Assembly (NCBI GenBank): GCA_014885115.2
Contig: WKLE02001151.1
Location: forward strand, 1-40,351
Direction: 5' to 3'
Source: Asterionellopsis glacialis
Taxonomy: Eukaryota; Bacillariophyta; Plagiogrammaphyceae; Rhaphoneidales; Asterionellopsidaceae
Length of the DNA: 40,351 bases
Each line of letters begins with the position of its first letter. Position 1 is the stretch's first letter. Under the pieces are notes generated by a model. It was not told the DNA's origin. It ran no database searches and was given only the letters and a program-made list of their open reading frames with translations. Made by a program: the position numbers and the translations under genes. This document shows positions 1 to 10,048 of this stretch, in pieces.

Positions 1-662
1 GAATGTGTAATTTAAAAAATAGTGCAATACTCAATATATATGCTATGATTCACAATCCCTATGCTTATTTTCATTATTGAATCCATCTTCGACATATAAT
101 TAAGAGGATATTTGTTATTCGTGCAAATTAATATCAAATCTTGTCATGGGAGATCGTCACTGCTTGCGCCACGCACTTCCTTATGTAAGAGGGGGGGTTT
201 AGTCCTCGTCCTCTAGCCACCAGTCATGTACCAGGTATAACTATCAAGATCTGCCATAATTTACGGTACCAGCACGGTAGATGGTCAGCTCCTACCAGGT
301 ACCTGGTACACTTTTGTCTGTGTACCTGTACCTGGTACCAGGTAGGTACAAAGTACAGGTACTACTAGTAGTACAGGGTACATGTACCTGGTAAATGAGG
401 TAGCAGGTACCTTTCAGGTCCTCAGTGTCCTACTGTGACTGTACCTGTAGACGGGAACACAAGCTTGTGTACGTAACTGGATAGAATCCCCAGACTGCCG
501 AACAAAACACGACATGGATTTTACGGACGTCGTTTTCAACGACATAATATTGTAACATAGCAGGCGCCCCCCTTTCATTGCAGCGTATGAAATAAATACT
601 CCGGTTGATTGAAAATAGTTCATTTAAAAAACTTTGGAAAAGTAAACCATTTACAGGGAAGG
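1..662. other. Upstream spacer with palindrome cluster
   Basis: No gene is supported here. The stretch 229-393 is dense in the 9-bp palindrome TACC(A/T)GGTA and near variants (see the repeat entry). A G-run lies at about 191-197. The region just before 663 is the likely 5' leader of the ankyrin gene. The reading frame is open upstream of 663 but has no ATG. Confidence 0.6.
229..393. repeat. Cluster of TACCWGGTA palindromes
   Basis: Exact copies lie at 229-237, 293-301, 300-308, 329-337, 336-344 and 385-393. Two pairs overlap by two bases, at 293-308 and 329-344, and each makes a perfect 16-bp palindrome. Imperfect copies and GTAC tetramers fill the gaps. The function is unknown. The same motif recurs in other spacers of the window. 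Confidence 0.8.
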
Positions 663-1865
663 ATGTCCACTGCGCCTGTGTTATCTGGATCGAAAGCTAT
701 TGCATCAGTTATAGAAACTTCGCTTCCGTGTTCAACTTCCTCGGGAAACTTAGTTGATAACATTGATTCCGCGGAGAAACAGGGTTTCTCCTCCAAGTTT
801 TCTGACACAGGTGTTGTCATGACACATCCGGTTGAACATGATGTGCTGGAACACCTAGATGACTCTGATATGTCTAGCGATGATTCATCGATAGATTCAG
901 ACGAGAGCGACTACTACTCGTCAGACACAGACTCATCCTTCATTTCAAATGACGCGGATTTGATGGACGAGTTGATACAGACATCAGGGGTACAAGTCAT
1001 AAAGGACATTTCTGGAAGTTGTCACGTAATTGGCAGAAGCGAAATGCAGGTTACAGAAGTTTCGGGTATGCTACAAAACATTCGGTTGGGAAGTTCTCGT
1101 AGAGGCTCGAAAGGTTCATCTGGCAACCTCTCACTACCAGATAACTTTTCCACTATCGTTCCTGAGAACATTGGATGTAGTGAAAGTGGAGAAAAAAATG
1201 CTGGGATCAAAAGAAACACCTCGTCTGCAACTGTCAATGTCATGACAAAACGTTGTGTCACAATAACAGCATCTGTAGTTGATAAATCAGCATCAAATGA
1301 TGAAAATCCAACCAAGGTATTGATGGAGATTCTGAAGGATGCTGGCCACAAAGATCTGCCCATACCTTCAATGGATGTCCCAGGTTTCTTTGTAGATATA
1401 TCAGAAGAACGAATTCAACATTATTCTTCAGAGATTGTAAAAGCTGTCCAGAATGCGGACCTAAAATCTCTTGGTCGTTTACATCACAAGGAGGGGAGAC
1501 GATTAGATTGTTGCAACAAATTTGGGGAAAGCGTTGTACACATAGCCTGTCGGCGGGGTCATGCTGATGTTCTTGAATACCTGTTAGAAGAAGCAAATAT
1601 TGATGTCAGAGTTAAAGACGATTATGGGCGAACTCCAGCACATGATGCTTGTTGGGCACCAAATCCCAACACCGACTTAATGCTAATGCTGATCAACGAA
1701 TGTCCTGATTTATTATACTTTTCTGACAAGAGAGGTAATACACCAATAGAGTATGTTCGCAAAGAGCACTGGATGAGCTGGTGCGCCTTTCTACGGAGAC
1801 ATGCCGATGACCTTTTGCCTAAGAGTCCTATTTTGTTGGGGAGAACTGAACAAGCTGGGAGATGA
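663..1865 (+). CDS. Ankyrin-repeat protein
   Basis: This is a single-exon gene of 400 residues. The start is the ATG at 663, the first ATG in the frame; the frame is open for 18 codons upstream but only through a TTG. The N-terminal half is low complexity, with a strongly acidic Ser/Asp stretch at roughly residues 70-100 (DDSDMSSDDSSIDSDESD), and is probably disordered. The C-terminal ~130 residues hold about three ankyrin repeats, shown by GESVVHIACRRGHADVLEYLL, GRTPAHDACWAPNP and GNTPIEYVRKEHW. Ankyrin repeats mediate protein-protein contacts; no catalytic domain is visible, so the partner and role cannot be inferred. Stand-alone ankyrin proteins of this build are common in diatom genomes (general knowledge). 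Localisation is unclear, with no signal peptide. Confidence 0.85.
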   Translation: MSTAPVLSGSKAIASVIETSLPCSTSSGNLVDNIDSAEKQGFSSKFSDTGVVMTHPVEHDVLEHLDDSDMSSDDSSIDSDESDYYSSDTDSSFISNDADLMDELIQTSGVQVIKDISGSCHVIGRSEMQVTEVSGMLQNIRLGSSRRGSKGSSGNLSLPDNFSTIVPENIGCSESGEKNAGIKRNTSSATVNVMTKRCVTITASVVDKSASNDENPTKVLMEILKDAGHKDLPIPSMDVPGFFVDISEERIQHYSSEIVKAVQNADLKSLGRLHHKEGRRLDCCNKFGESVVHIACRRGHADVLEYLLEEANIDVRVKDDYGRTPAHDACWAPNPNTDLMLMLINECPDLLYFSDKRGNTPIEYVRKEHWMSWCAFLRRHADDLLPKSPILLGRTEQAGR

Positions 1866-2977
1866 AAAAAAACTTTATAGATTAATAAGTTTCAATTTTG
1901 CTACCCTTTTAAAAACATGTATTTGAGACCTAGATTATGTTTTAATTGAAGTGATATTTTATTTGACTGCCACTCGTTTCGCACCCACAGAGGAAGCTCA
2001 GGTCTTTACCTCTTTTTGTTTTTGTTATTATCCAAATATTTTGACAAATGGTAGAGTGTGCTGGCCTTCCCCCTTTTCCTTTGCGCCTTTGCAGCGTCAA
2101 TACATTTGTCATACTCCAATATATGTTTATACACGGGTGCGATGTGATACTCAGCATCTTTCAAGAGGTCCATAACTTTCATCATCTCATTGTGACAGGG
2201 TGCGCCTTTCCTTGGTTTCTATTCTCACAACATCATCAATGAAAAAGTGGAGTATATTTTAAAAAATGGGTGAGAAAATGATTTGAGAGCAGTGAGACAT
2301 TCAAATATAGAAATTATGACGAAGTTTCTGATCTATCACTTTTTTAAAGCATGTATGAACCGTCATCACTGTTTCAGAAAAGTACGCATTATAGCGCTAT
2401 CCATAGCAAGCAGTGTTGAAAAAATTGAATTCCTCACCTTTGCAGCAATTCTTAGCTGCTGTAAGGATATCTTAATAGGAGCTCGTGCCAACATTGTTGA
2501 AGGCGAAATGAATTAATGTTGATCAATGCAATCAATACGGGCAGTGCTATCTTGATCGAAGGTCAATCTCTCGTTCATGAGCAATCTCTGAGGTTGGGGT
2601 CGATATGCTTTTATGCTACCTACAGTAGATGTTGGCTTTCTTCACGTCTGTGTTGCATATCGCGTCTGTCCTCTGTTGTACCAGGTACATCTGATTTCAC
2701 TCACTGCAGGTCGGGCCGGGAGAGCCAGCAGACAGGTCTCTCTCCTCGGGAGGATGTTCTCAGATGATTCGACTTTGACGTGAGACTGACGGACCTCGTG
2801 CAGTACGGTCTACTGGTACCGGTATGCTCGATGAGCTAATTCACTGGATCTTTAATCTGTTTTGGCCATGACAACACCACAGAAACCACAAAGCACAAAG
2901 CACAAAGCACAAAGCAATATTTGATAAACAGCTTTTGCTGCTCCCGATACTAGTCTACTTTGGTGATGACCAGATGA
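1866..2977. other. Intergenic spacer, no supported gene
   Basis: Short ORFs on both strands (for example 2283-2516 and 2516-2767) lack recognisable domains and look like chance frames. One TACCAGGTA palindrome lies at 2679-2687. A four-copy 7-mer tandem repeat (acaaagc) occupies 2888-2915, about 60 bp before the phosphopantetheinyl transferase start, and may lie in its leader. Confidence 0.6.
2888..2915. repeat. 7-bp tandem repeat (acaaagc)x4
   Basis: Four perfect tandem copies of a heptamer are seen directly in the sequence, just upstream of the 2978 start codon. No function is inferred. Confidence 0.85.
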
Positions 2978-4135
2978 ATGGGTAACTATAGTCAGAAACT
3001 AGCGACGACAACAAGTTTGGTTCCATCGGAACATTCGACGCACAAAACTAGTCGACTTTGTTCCATGGAAAATGTAAAGCTTACCCTTGTTGATCTATCA
3101 TCTGAAGTAAGCGAATCCTCGGAATCTGACGACAGTCTAAGACACTACATTTTTGACAAAAATATACTTTGTTCAGCACGAACAGCACAGCAAGATTTGT
3201 CTTTGAGATTCGGCACTTTGATTACAAGGGAGAAAGAAACATATGATGATAACAATCGAGACGTCGGAGAACGGTTACGGAAAAAGATATTCCGATATGT
3301 GCGATGTAAAGACAGATATAGTGCTCTCACTTCGCTTTTGCTCAAGAGTCAAGGATATTATGGACCATATCCTTTGATTGAAAATAAAGAAGAGGAAATT
3401 TTATCACTTTCTCATCCAGTCATTGACCTTCCCCGAACGAAAAAGGGGAAACCTTTTATCCCAGCTGCTGCTGCGTCAGAAGGAACATTATCCGAAAGTC
3501 GATATTCCATAAATGTCTCTCATCAACACCCGTTTGCAGGTGTTGCACAACTTAATCCTTCAAAAGACGAAAATAGTAATGTTGGTTTGGATGTTGTAAC
3601 TTTCGACAAATTAAATACTCGACTTTACATTACAATTAGGGATTTCCTTGAGGTATTCCGTTCCACTTTCACCGAGTGGGAATGGAATAAGATATCATCG
3701 AAGGAGAGATTTGCCGGACAGGTAACGTTGATGGAATTTTATATCCGCTGGAGTATAAAGGAAGCATACACAAAAGCATTGGGAGAAGGAATGAGTCTTG
3801 ATTTTAAAACCTTCGAGACTCGAATACAGGGAATTGACGATGACGACCAAGACCTTTGGACAGAAATTCTTCAAAGTGGAAAAGAGAAAGGATTAATGGT
3901 TCCGGGAACCGTTACTCTAGATGTCAACAGTACGAATCAACGAGTGATAGACGTAGATCTTTTCTTTTTAGCTATCGAGAGTAATGGTGCCGATGGTAAT
4001 AGATATCTGGGATGTGCAACTGTCTGTGTAACCCCTTCAGGTTCTCATGGTAACGACGGCGTTGATAACTCCCCAGAGATCAATTGGACGACACTAGAAG
4101 ATTTAGTTGCTTGGCACACCAACCAAGGAACATGA
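2978..4135 (+). CDS. Sfp/AASDHPPT-type 4'-phosphopantetheinyl transferase
   Basis: The enzyme transfers the phosphopantetheine arm of coenzyme A to a conserved serine of carrier proteins (fatty-acid ACP, polyketide or peptide synthases, aminoadipate reductase). It is one exon of 385 residues. Family motifs appear in the expected order: a substrate-basic patch RTKKGKPF at 153-160, NVSH at 179-182, VGLDV at 202-206 (Mg-binding Asp) and the signature W-S-I-K-E-A-Y-T-K at 259-266 followed by ALGEGMSLDF. The length suits the large Sfp/AASDHPPT group rather than the short AcpS type. The ATG at 3065 (residue 30, MENVKLTLVDL) is an alternative start, because family members usually begin near this point. 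The extra 29 residues are Ser/Thr-rich and could be a weak targeting sequence. The tail after residue 345 is duplicated and decayed downstream. Confidence 0.88.
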   Translation: MGNYSQKLATTTSLVPSEHSTHKTSRLCSMENVKLTLVDLSSEVSESSESDDSLRHYIFDKNILCSARTAQQDLSLRFGTLITREKETYDDNNRDVGERLRKKIFRYVRCKDRYSALTSLLLKSQGYYGPYPLIENKEEEILSLSHPVIDLPRTKKGKPFIPAAAASEGTLSESRYSINVSHQHPFAGVAQLNPSKDENSNVGLDVVTFDKLNTRLYITIRDFLEVFRSTFTEWEWNKISSKERFAGQVTLMEFYIRWSIKEAYTKALGEGMSLDFKTFETRIQGIDDDDQDLWTEILQSGKEKGLMVPGTVTLDVNSTNQRVIDVDLFFLAIESNGADGNRYLGCATVCVTPSGSHGNDGVDNSPEINWTTLEDLVAWHTNQGT

Positions 4136-5171
4136 TAGTACAAAACCAATGGATAACTCAATTGTGCAACGGTGTGTTTAACTTCTGAAGGTTCTTATGA
4201 CACTGGCGACGGCAATAAACCTTTCTCTAGATAGATCAATTGGGACAAAAGTGGAAACTTTAGGTACTTGGCATTCATGCAAAACAATTTGATACTTTAA
4301 AACTTCTAGCACAGATACCACTGCAACTATGGCTACTAGAGCGAATTCTATACAATATAGGAACAAGACGAACCAAATAGACGCTGAAATGCTGAAATCT
4401 TTTAGGAAATAGGAGTATTATGATATCGGTCTCGGACGCGAAAATCTAAAAAATTAGTCAAATTGTATCCTACAAAATACAACAAAATAGGGGTCTTTTT
4501 TGTTAGTCAATCAGTGCGTTTTTACTTGGTGTGCTGTTCACCATCGAGATCGAGTGAATGCAAAGATATCAGCTACCCTACCTCTGGTACTGGATCTCTA
4601 CTAATTAGTTTACCCAGGTAGTCTAGTCTACGTAATTTCTTCTCCTTGCACACGTCGACTTCGAATTGGTGACTGTGCGCCATGCGCTATATCTGTAAAG
4701 AAAAAGAAGTGAACATAAATTTTCACAGGGTCTGAAGAAAAATATGTTGCCTTTCTTTTCGATACTTCAGCTTCTTATTTATTTGATTCACATGATTCAT
4801 GACACAAAATGCTGACAGAATATCATCTTTCTATCCTTTTCTCTGCTGGAAAAAAAAGGATACTGTACCAGGGCAGGTAGACGAAAATCTTGCCCACAAC
4901 GCATCCTTCGTATGATATTCTGTTCGATTTCTATCCGCGGCGGTAGTGCATTTCGACGGTAGACTACGAGAATCTCGGAGCCCAACATCACAAAGAATTG
5001 GTACAGGCAGGGCGGATACAGTTATACTCACGTAAAATCGAACGGATTCGGTACTCCTCAAAACCGCAACAGAGAGAGGGGAGTTGCCGCAACCCATTGC
5101 AGTACACATACCAACCTCTAGTGAAACTAACACTGCTTATTGGAGGCCCCAATAAACTCAATCAAAGAATA
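4136..5171. other. Spacer with decayed duplicate of the PPTase 3' end
   Basis: About 4160-4280 is a diverged copy of 4011-4123 (see the pseudogene entry). The rest contains no coding frame I can support. In-frame open sequence from 4998 runs into the next gene but is probably its leader. Confidence 0.6.
4160..4280 (+). pseudogene. Decayed partial copy of PPTase C-terminal coding sequence
   Basis: The segment beginning attgtgcaacggtgtgttta at 4161 matches the segment beginning gatgtgcaactgtctgtgta at 4011. Both continue through a shared order of blocks: tgtgcaac, gaaggttcttatg against caggttctcatgg, gcgacggcaataa against acgacggcgttgataa, gatcaattggga against gatcaattggac, and acttggcat against gcttggcac. 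The offset is 150-157 bp with small indels. The copy has in-frame stops, so it is a relic. It lies only about 25 bp past the stop of the intact gene, which points to an old local duplication. Confidence 0.65.
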
Positions 5172-7228
5172 ATGTTTACTCCAGCTGGTTCACGACATCC
5201 TGACTTTCCAGTCTACCAGATTGACTTCCATGCAGAGAACAGTGGGAAACGGATTGCAACCACCAAGCGTAAGATTCGATGGTAAGTGATGCAACTTTTT
5301 GATCGTCAACTGTTTCATAGGGATTTTCCATTTCACATCCCATTTCTTTTCTTTTTCGTTTCACGTAGGAGGTTCGGTTTCACTAACAGAGATGCTTTGG
5401 AGAGTGGCGGGACAGGAACCGATTGCCGAGGCGAGGAACACGAAGTAAATCTTGTTTGGTCGATTACGTCAGGAAAGCGCCAAATTACATGCGATGGGCA
5501 GGAAGTCCATTATGCTTCCAACCGTGCTGGGATTGTAGATTTTAGTTGGCCATGCCGAGGAAATCATGTTATCAAGATTGTAGCTCATGCGTCTCCTCCG
5601 ATGCAAGTTCCTCCTGGATTCCGTCAATACAATCTTTATGTTGATGGACAGCCTTTTTTTTCCATGCCAAAGGTGTATGAGTTGGGAGTGAAGGGTCCAA
5701 TCCAGGCCGAAGCTCGTGTTCCTGGTTTGGTCGTTCAAGGTCAACCTCGTTCCTTGCGTCAGGAGGAAGAGGATCTTCAGCGTGCGATCGCATTGTCTAT
5801 TCAGGAATCACGCAGTCACCTTGCCCAAAGTTCATCGGGAAGATATGTTGAATCCTCAACTGCCCCAGTTTCATCCACAAACCAAACACTACCCACAACT
5901 GCCCCACCTACAGCCGATTTTTTTTCTGCACCCACTTCTGCTCCAGAGGGCGATTTGCTTTCTATGGAAAGCCCTGCACCCGTTCAGTCACCCGCATACG
6001 AAGCCCCAGTACCTCCACAGGCTCCTTCTTACCCTCTACAGATGGCGCAAATTCCATCACAGCAACACTACGGAGTCAGTGGAGCTTCATCGGTTTCTGG
6101 AAACTACGGTGTTTCAAACGCTCTGACGGTAGTAACAAACACGGGTCCTGTACCGTCACAATACGCTTCACCTCAGCATGCAGGAGATGCTTCTGTGGCT
6201 TCGTTCATGTCCGCACCGCAGCCATTGCCTCCAAGCGACGACCCATTTGCCCCAAAGCCTCCCACGAAAAACGAAATTCTAAATGAGGTACGATATTGAT
6301 GGTTATACTTTTTATATTTACTCAGGCGATTTTCGTGTCTTGAGTTTGTCAACACTTGCATTAATGGTTCACCTTGCTGTATCCGCATTTCGTTCCTTGT
6401 TAACATCATTATTTCTATGTCTTGTGTGTTGATTGAATGTACATCTACGATGCAGATCATGGGTGCTTACGGAAGTGGACACCCCCCTGTAGGTCAAGCA
6501 CCAGTAGCCGCGTCACCACCAACTGCCCCGGTTTCACCACAACAAGTCCTAACTCCACAGATGACCAATGTACCCACTGCATACCCTAGCGAACCGACCA
6601 ATAGCCCTGCAGCTACCGACGGAAATTTTGCACAGCCCGCCCCAGCACCACAGTTGACAATGAACGCACCACTTGTACAAGAACCGCAAGTGGAAAAAAA
6701 AGCTGGTGTAGACGCTGCTCTTCAAAAGCTTGTGAATTTTGACAACATTGATCAGCCAGCGCAGGAACATTTGACATTGACAATGAAACCAAAAGAGGAG
6801 AAAAAATCCAAAAAAAGCAAGGGCCTCCCCCCTCGTTCCACAGGGATGAATTCCACTGCTACACTCGAGCAAATTAAAACAACTCTTCCCCCGGTAAGTT
6901 TTCTCCCCTCCAAAAAATATTGTGCATGGCTGATGTAACGCTTACTCATCATGGTTTTACTGCATGCTTGGATCTGCCCATGTAGCCTCCCGCCAAGGAC
7001 CCACAGTCAATTATGAAACCCCCTCCTCAGTTGTTCAAACCCGAAGCTGTGAATGCTGGTGCTCTAGTAGTGCACGGTCAAGGACCACCACCTCTGCAAC
7101 AGGGTTTTGGTGTTGGAGCTCAAATGCAAAATAATGGATACGGTTCCAATCCCCACATGCAACAAACAGGATATGCTCCTCCTCCTCCTCCTCCTCCTCA
7201 ACCTCAATACGCATACAGAAATTACTGA
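5172..7228 (+). CDS. FAIM-like domain protein with ubiquitin-interacting motif and Pro-rich tail
   Basis: There are four exons: 5172-5281, 5369-6287, 6456-6893 and 6986-7228. The introns (87, 168 and 92 bp) are GT-AG and keep frame, giving 569 residues. Residues ~1-150 form a compact domain (SGKRIATTKRKIRW, then EHEVNLVWSITSGKRQITCDG, FRQYNLYVDGQPFF). It resembles the Fas apoptotic inhibitory molecule beta fold in its paired SGKR-DG-E and Y-x-L-x-V-D-G motifs; this match is by eye. Residues ~168-184 (EEEDLQRAIALSIQESR) fit the ubiquitin-interacting motif consensus closely. The remaining ~380 residues are rich in Pro, Gln, Ala and Ser, like endocytic adaptor tails, and end in a run of prolines followed by a Tyr-rich tip. 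A ubiquitin-binding adaptor role is inferred. An upstream in-frame ATG at 4998 would add 58 unconvincing residues. Confidence 0.75.
7177..7200 (+). repeat. Coding trinucleotide repeat (polyproline)
   Basis: A cctcct run encodes about eight consecutive prolines near the C-terminus of the UIM protein. Such a run is length-variable by slippage and may be an SH3/WW-type ligand. Confidence 0.8.
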
Positions 7229-8093
7229 ATCTTCTTTCGATGACGTTTTTGTGTCGGTGTTGAGAAAACCTGAAATTTGTAACAAATGTTTGTTTGCCGC
7301 GTTTATCCTACTGTCTTGTGATTGGAGGACAAAAAATAAAAATTACTCACGGAGGAAAGCTACGAGGGTGGTGCCTTGCCTCTTTAGAAAGAATGAAACT
7401 ATTTAGAAGAAACAAAAACTTAAAAAAAGTAAAGGGTCATCTGATATCATTCTACACTTACATGGAATAATTTTCGCTCATTAATTGTATGGAACAATGC
7501 ATGTCTTGCTCAAAACACAGTCACCAGCAAGGCCACGACTTAAACTCTAGAGAGAGCTGCAACCTGTGCTGATGCAAACCGATGCTTTCACGAAAGGCGT
7601 CTCTCTCAAAATTGTATCTCTAGTTCTCTCTCAACTTGTATTGAGTGCTGCTGACAACATAAGTCTCTAGGAAGAGAAGATGCATTCAATACAACGTTAG
7701 GGTCTTCGAGTGCATCGTACGTACAGAAAAATCAAAAAGAGAAAGCAATTTTAGGCTCTGTTCGCATTATTTTTTTACTCTCCGTCTGTCCTTCATACGA
7801 TCCTGTGAAAAGATACCCATCGGTTCGTATTTTTTATTGGTAGTCCTACACCCAGTACGTCACAGGACACTTCTTTGTTTTTTGTGTATCTCTTCATGCG
7901 CTGGCTTTGGACCGACGACTGACAACTATGTCATCTTCTCGGGATCGCATCATAGAGGTCAGAAAACGTCAGGCTGCAAACTTTCCGGGGCACAGAAATT
8001 GATCCCCAACACCTTCATCAGGTTCCAGATCAACATCAAATCTTTAAGTCTAGTAAAAATCATAATCTATTCGGACGCTACTACCGTTTCAAT
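7229..8093. other. Spacer with no supported gene
   Basis: This holds the 3' flank of the UIM gene and the 5' flank of the adenylate kinase. There are scattered ctctct/agagag tracts around 7546-7640 and an A-rich stretch at 7405-7435. An 86-codon frame at 7837-8097 ends on the adenylate kinase start and has no recognisable content; it is more likely leader sequence. Confidence 0.55.
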
Positions 8094-9114
8094 ATGATGT
8101 CTTTTAAATCAGCAGTGATCCTACTTGCGGGCTCTTTGCTTCTCAGCAACGCAGCTGCGTTTACACCTGTCAGTCAGCGGGCTTCTTCTTCTTGGGGTGT
8201 GGCAACAAGAAGTACTCAGGGACCTTTGTATGCTGTTGATGAAACCGATTTCGAAGGTATCGACTTAGAGAGGCTTCTTGGAAAGAATCAACTTAAAAGG
8301 ATGGCAAAAAGAAACGCCGCCAAAAAGGCAAGTCCTGCTGGAAGTGCTATCAAGCTCATCATCGCAGGAGCCCCGGCCAGTGGTAAGGGAACTCAATGTG
8401 AAATGATCAAGGAGAACTTTGGTGTGGTGCATCTCAGTACTGGTGACATGCTTCGTGCCGCTGTTGCAGCTGGCACAGATGTCGGAAAGAAAGCTAAGGA
8501 GTTCATGGATAGTGGGAAGCTTGTCCCCGACGAAGTTATTATTGGAGTTGTAAGTTCTTTGAAAAAAAGTGATCTTTACGTGCTGGCAATATCAAATGCT
8601 TTGAGTACCACCGCCGCGCAGGCATATCATCCATTATTTCCACTCATGATTTTTAAAATTTATTTTCACTAAACCTCGGCAACAGGTAAAGGACAGGTTG
8701 AACGAAGATGATTGCCAAAAGAATGGGTGGCTTCTTGATGGATTCCCTCGCACTCCTGGACAAGCAGACGCTCTTGCCGAAGCTGGTATTTCTGCTGATT
8801 GTTTCCTTTTCCTCAATGTTCCTGATGATATTCTTGTTGAACGTGTTGTCGGGCGCAGGACTGACCCCGAAACTGGTAAAATCTATCACATGACATTCTC
8901 TCCACCTGAGGACGAGGAAGTTCTTGCACGTCTTGAACAACGTAGCGATGATACCGAGGAAAAGGTTAAGGTTCGCCTTGAACAGTTCCACGCCAATGTC
9001 GAAGCTGTCAAGGGATTCTACACAGACATTTCTGTTGAAATTGATGGATCCAAGAGCCCTAATGAGGTTGCTTCTGCTGTCAGTGCGGGTATTTCATCCA
9101 AAGTTGGTAACTAA
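8094..9114 (+). CDS. Plastid-targeted adenylate kinase
   Basis: The enzyme converts ATP + AMP to 2 ADP, balancing adenylates. There are two exons, 8094-8549 and 8686-9114, with a 136-bp GT-AG phase-0 intron; the product is 294 residues. The N-terminus is a hydrophobic signal peptide (SAVILLAGSLLLSNAAAF) whose cleavage site AAA|FTP matches the diatom plastid AxAF-type motif. It is followed by a Ser/Arg-rich transit-like stretch, so plastid stroma is the predicted site. The kinase core starts near residue 85: P-loop GAPASGKGT at 92-100, STGDMLRAA (AMP site) at 115-123, and across the junction GWLLDGFPRTPGQ, the LID segment RRTDPETGKIYH, and RSDDTEEKVKVRL. The LID lacks the four-Cys zinc site of some bacterial forms. 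A second in-frame ATG directly follows the first (8097). The gene is convergent with the plastid FTR gene. Confidence 0.93.
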
Positions 9115-9429
9115 AAGGGTAAACTAGTTTATTTTTATACTACCAAGTCTTTGTGACCACAAGGTAACACCTGGGCTTTAAGCATTTCGAATATTATATT
9201 CAAATGTAATGGATTAAAAAATTGGACGGTTGTCTCCATCTATAAACTCTTGAAGATTGTAGGACTTCATCGAAAATTGCAGAATAACGTACAAATGCAA
9301 GATTGTTGCCTAAACACAGGATACAGCTATACAGACATGAAAATCTGGAGTATCACATGATCTATATATTAATCAGAAGTATGTTAGTCATCTATTTTAT
9401 ATCGAGATGTCGTGACAAACCTTTGAGAT
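9115..9429. other. Convergent intergenic spacer
   Basis: These 315 bp lie between the 3' ends of the adenylate kinase and FTR genes. They are AT-rich, with no coding signal seen, and presumably hold both 3' untranslated regions. Confidence 0.6.
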
Positions 9430-10048
9430 TTATGGCATACCACCGGAAAGTTCCTGAACTTCTTCTGCTGTAATAGACTGCGACATGGGATAAAAGAAAC
9501 CGTTAGAAATAACATCTAGAAAGTACCACAAAATGGGAAAACTCATTTTCATAGGAGCACATTTACACGCCGAAGAAAAGCTGGAAAAGACTTACAGTTT
9601 CTTCCCCCGCAAAGTCATTATCTTCTGTTAGGAAGAGCATACAGTGGCACTCATGCCTTTCCCTCATTGGTACACAAGGGCAATTCCAGTATCCATCCTT
9701 GGCTTCTTTTTCCTTGTCATCGTAAAAGCGGCAAGGACAAAGAGGCGCGCCCAATGTAACTTTATGTTCCGCAAGGCCCTTAATAACAACAGCAGGAATT
9801 GACTTGTCTGAGCAAAGTTTTGTGCAGGTATTTTCTAAATACTTGTTAGAAAATGCAGTCATGGCCTTGAGGGCTTTGTCAATAGCAATTTCTCTCTCCT
9901 CCTCGGTCATATCATCATCTTTTGCCATTGACAATGCACCACGATGTTTCGATTGAAACGTTCGAACTGAATTCAGTCCAGGAGCAAAAGCATTGGCAGT
10001 ACAGATTACAGCAAAGAGAAATAATGAAATATTACGAATAGAAATCAT
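9430..10048 (-). CDS. ftrB: Ferredoxin-thioredoxin reductase, catalytic subunit (plastid-targeted)
   Basis: The 4Fe-4S disulfide reductase passes electrons from ferredoxin to thioredoxins in the plastid stroma. On the minus strand, exon 1 is 10048-9596 and exon 2 is 9477-9430, separated by a 118-bp intron (donor GTAAGT, acceptor CGCAG, phase 0). The product is 166 residues. The unspliced frame would end in an unrelated tail; splicing restores a family-like C-terminus, SITAEEVQELSGGMP. All family cysteines are visible: C75 and C79 in the CTKLC region, then CPC (104-106), CPC (123-125) and CHC (134-136), with the invariant WNCPCVPMRERHECHCMLF core. The N-terminus is a signal peptide ending ANA|FAP, the canonical diatom plastid motif. 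The start at 10048 is chosen because it puts the signal peptide at the very N-terminus; an ATG at 10156 would bury it. Confidence 0.95.

Noticed and set aside
229..393. CRISPR-like or transposon terminal repeats
   Set aside because: The repeats are 9-bp palindromes at irregular spacing, with no spacers of constant length, no transposase and no target-site duplications.
2283..2767. Two abutting short plus-strand ORFs (77 and 83 codons)
   Set aside because: No domain, no splice logic, and a composition like the surrounding spacer.
4998..5171. N-terminal extension of the FAIM-like/UIM protein from an upstream ATG
   Set aside because: It is open and in frame, but the 58 residues are basic and unstructured; the conserved-looking domain begins right at the 5172 ATG.
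7837..8097. 86-codon frame overlapping the adenylate kinase start
   Set aside because: It ends on the kinase ATG in another frame and has no family features; treated as leader.
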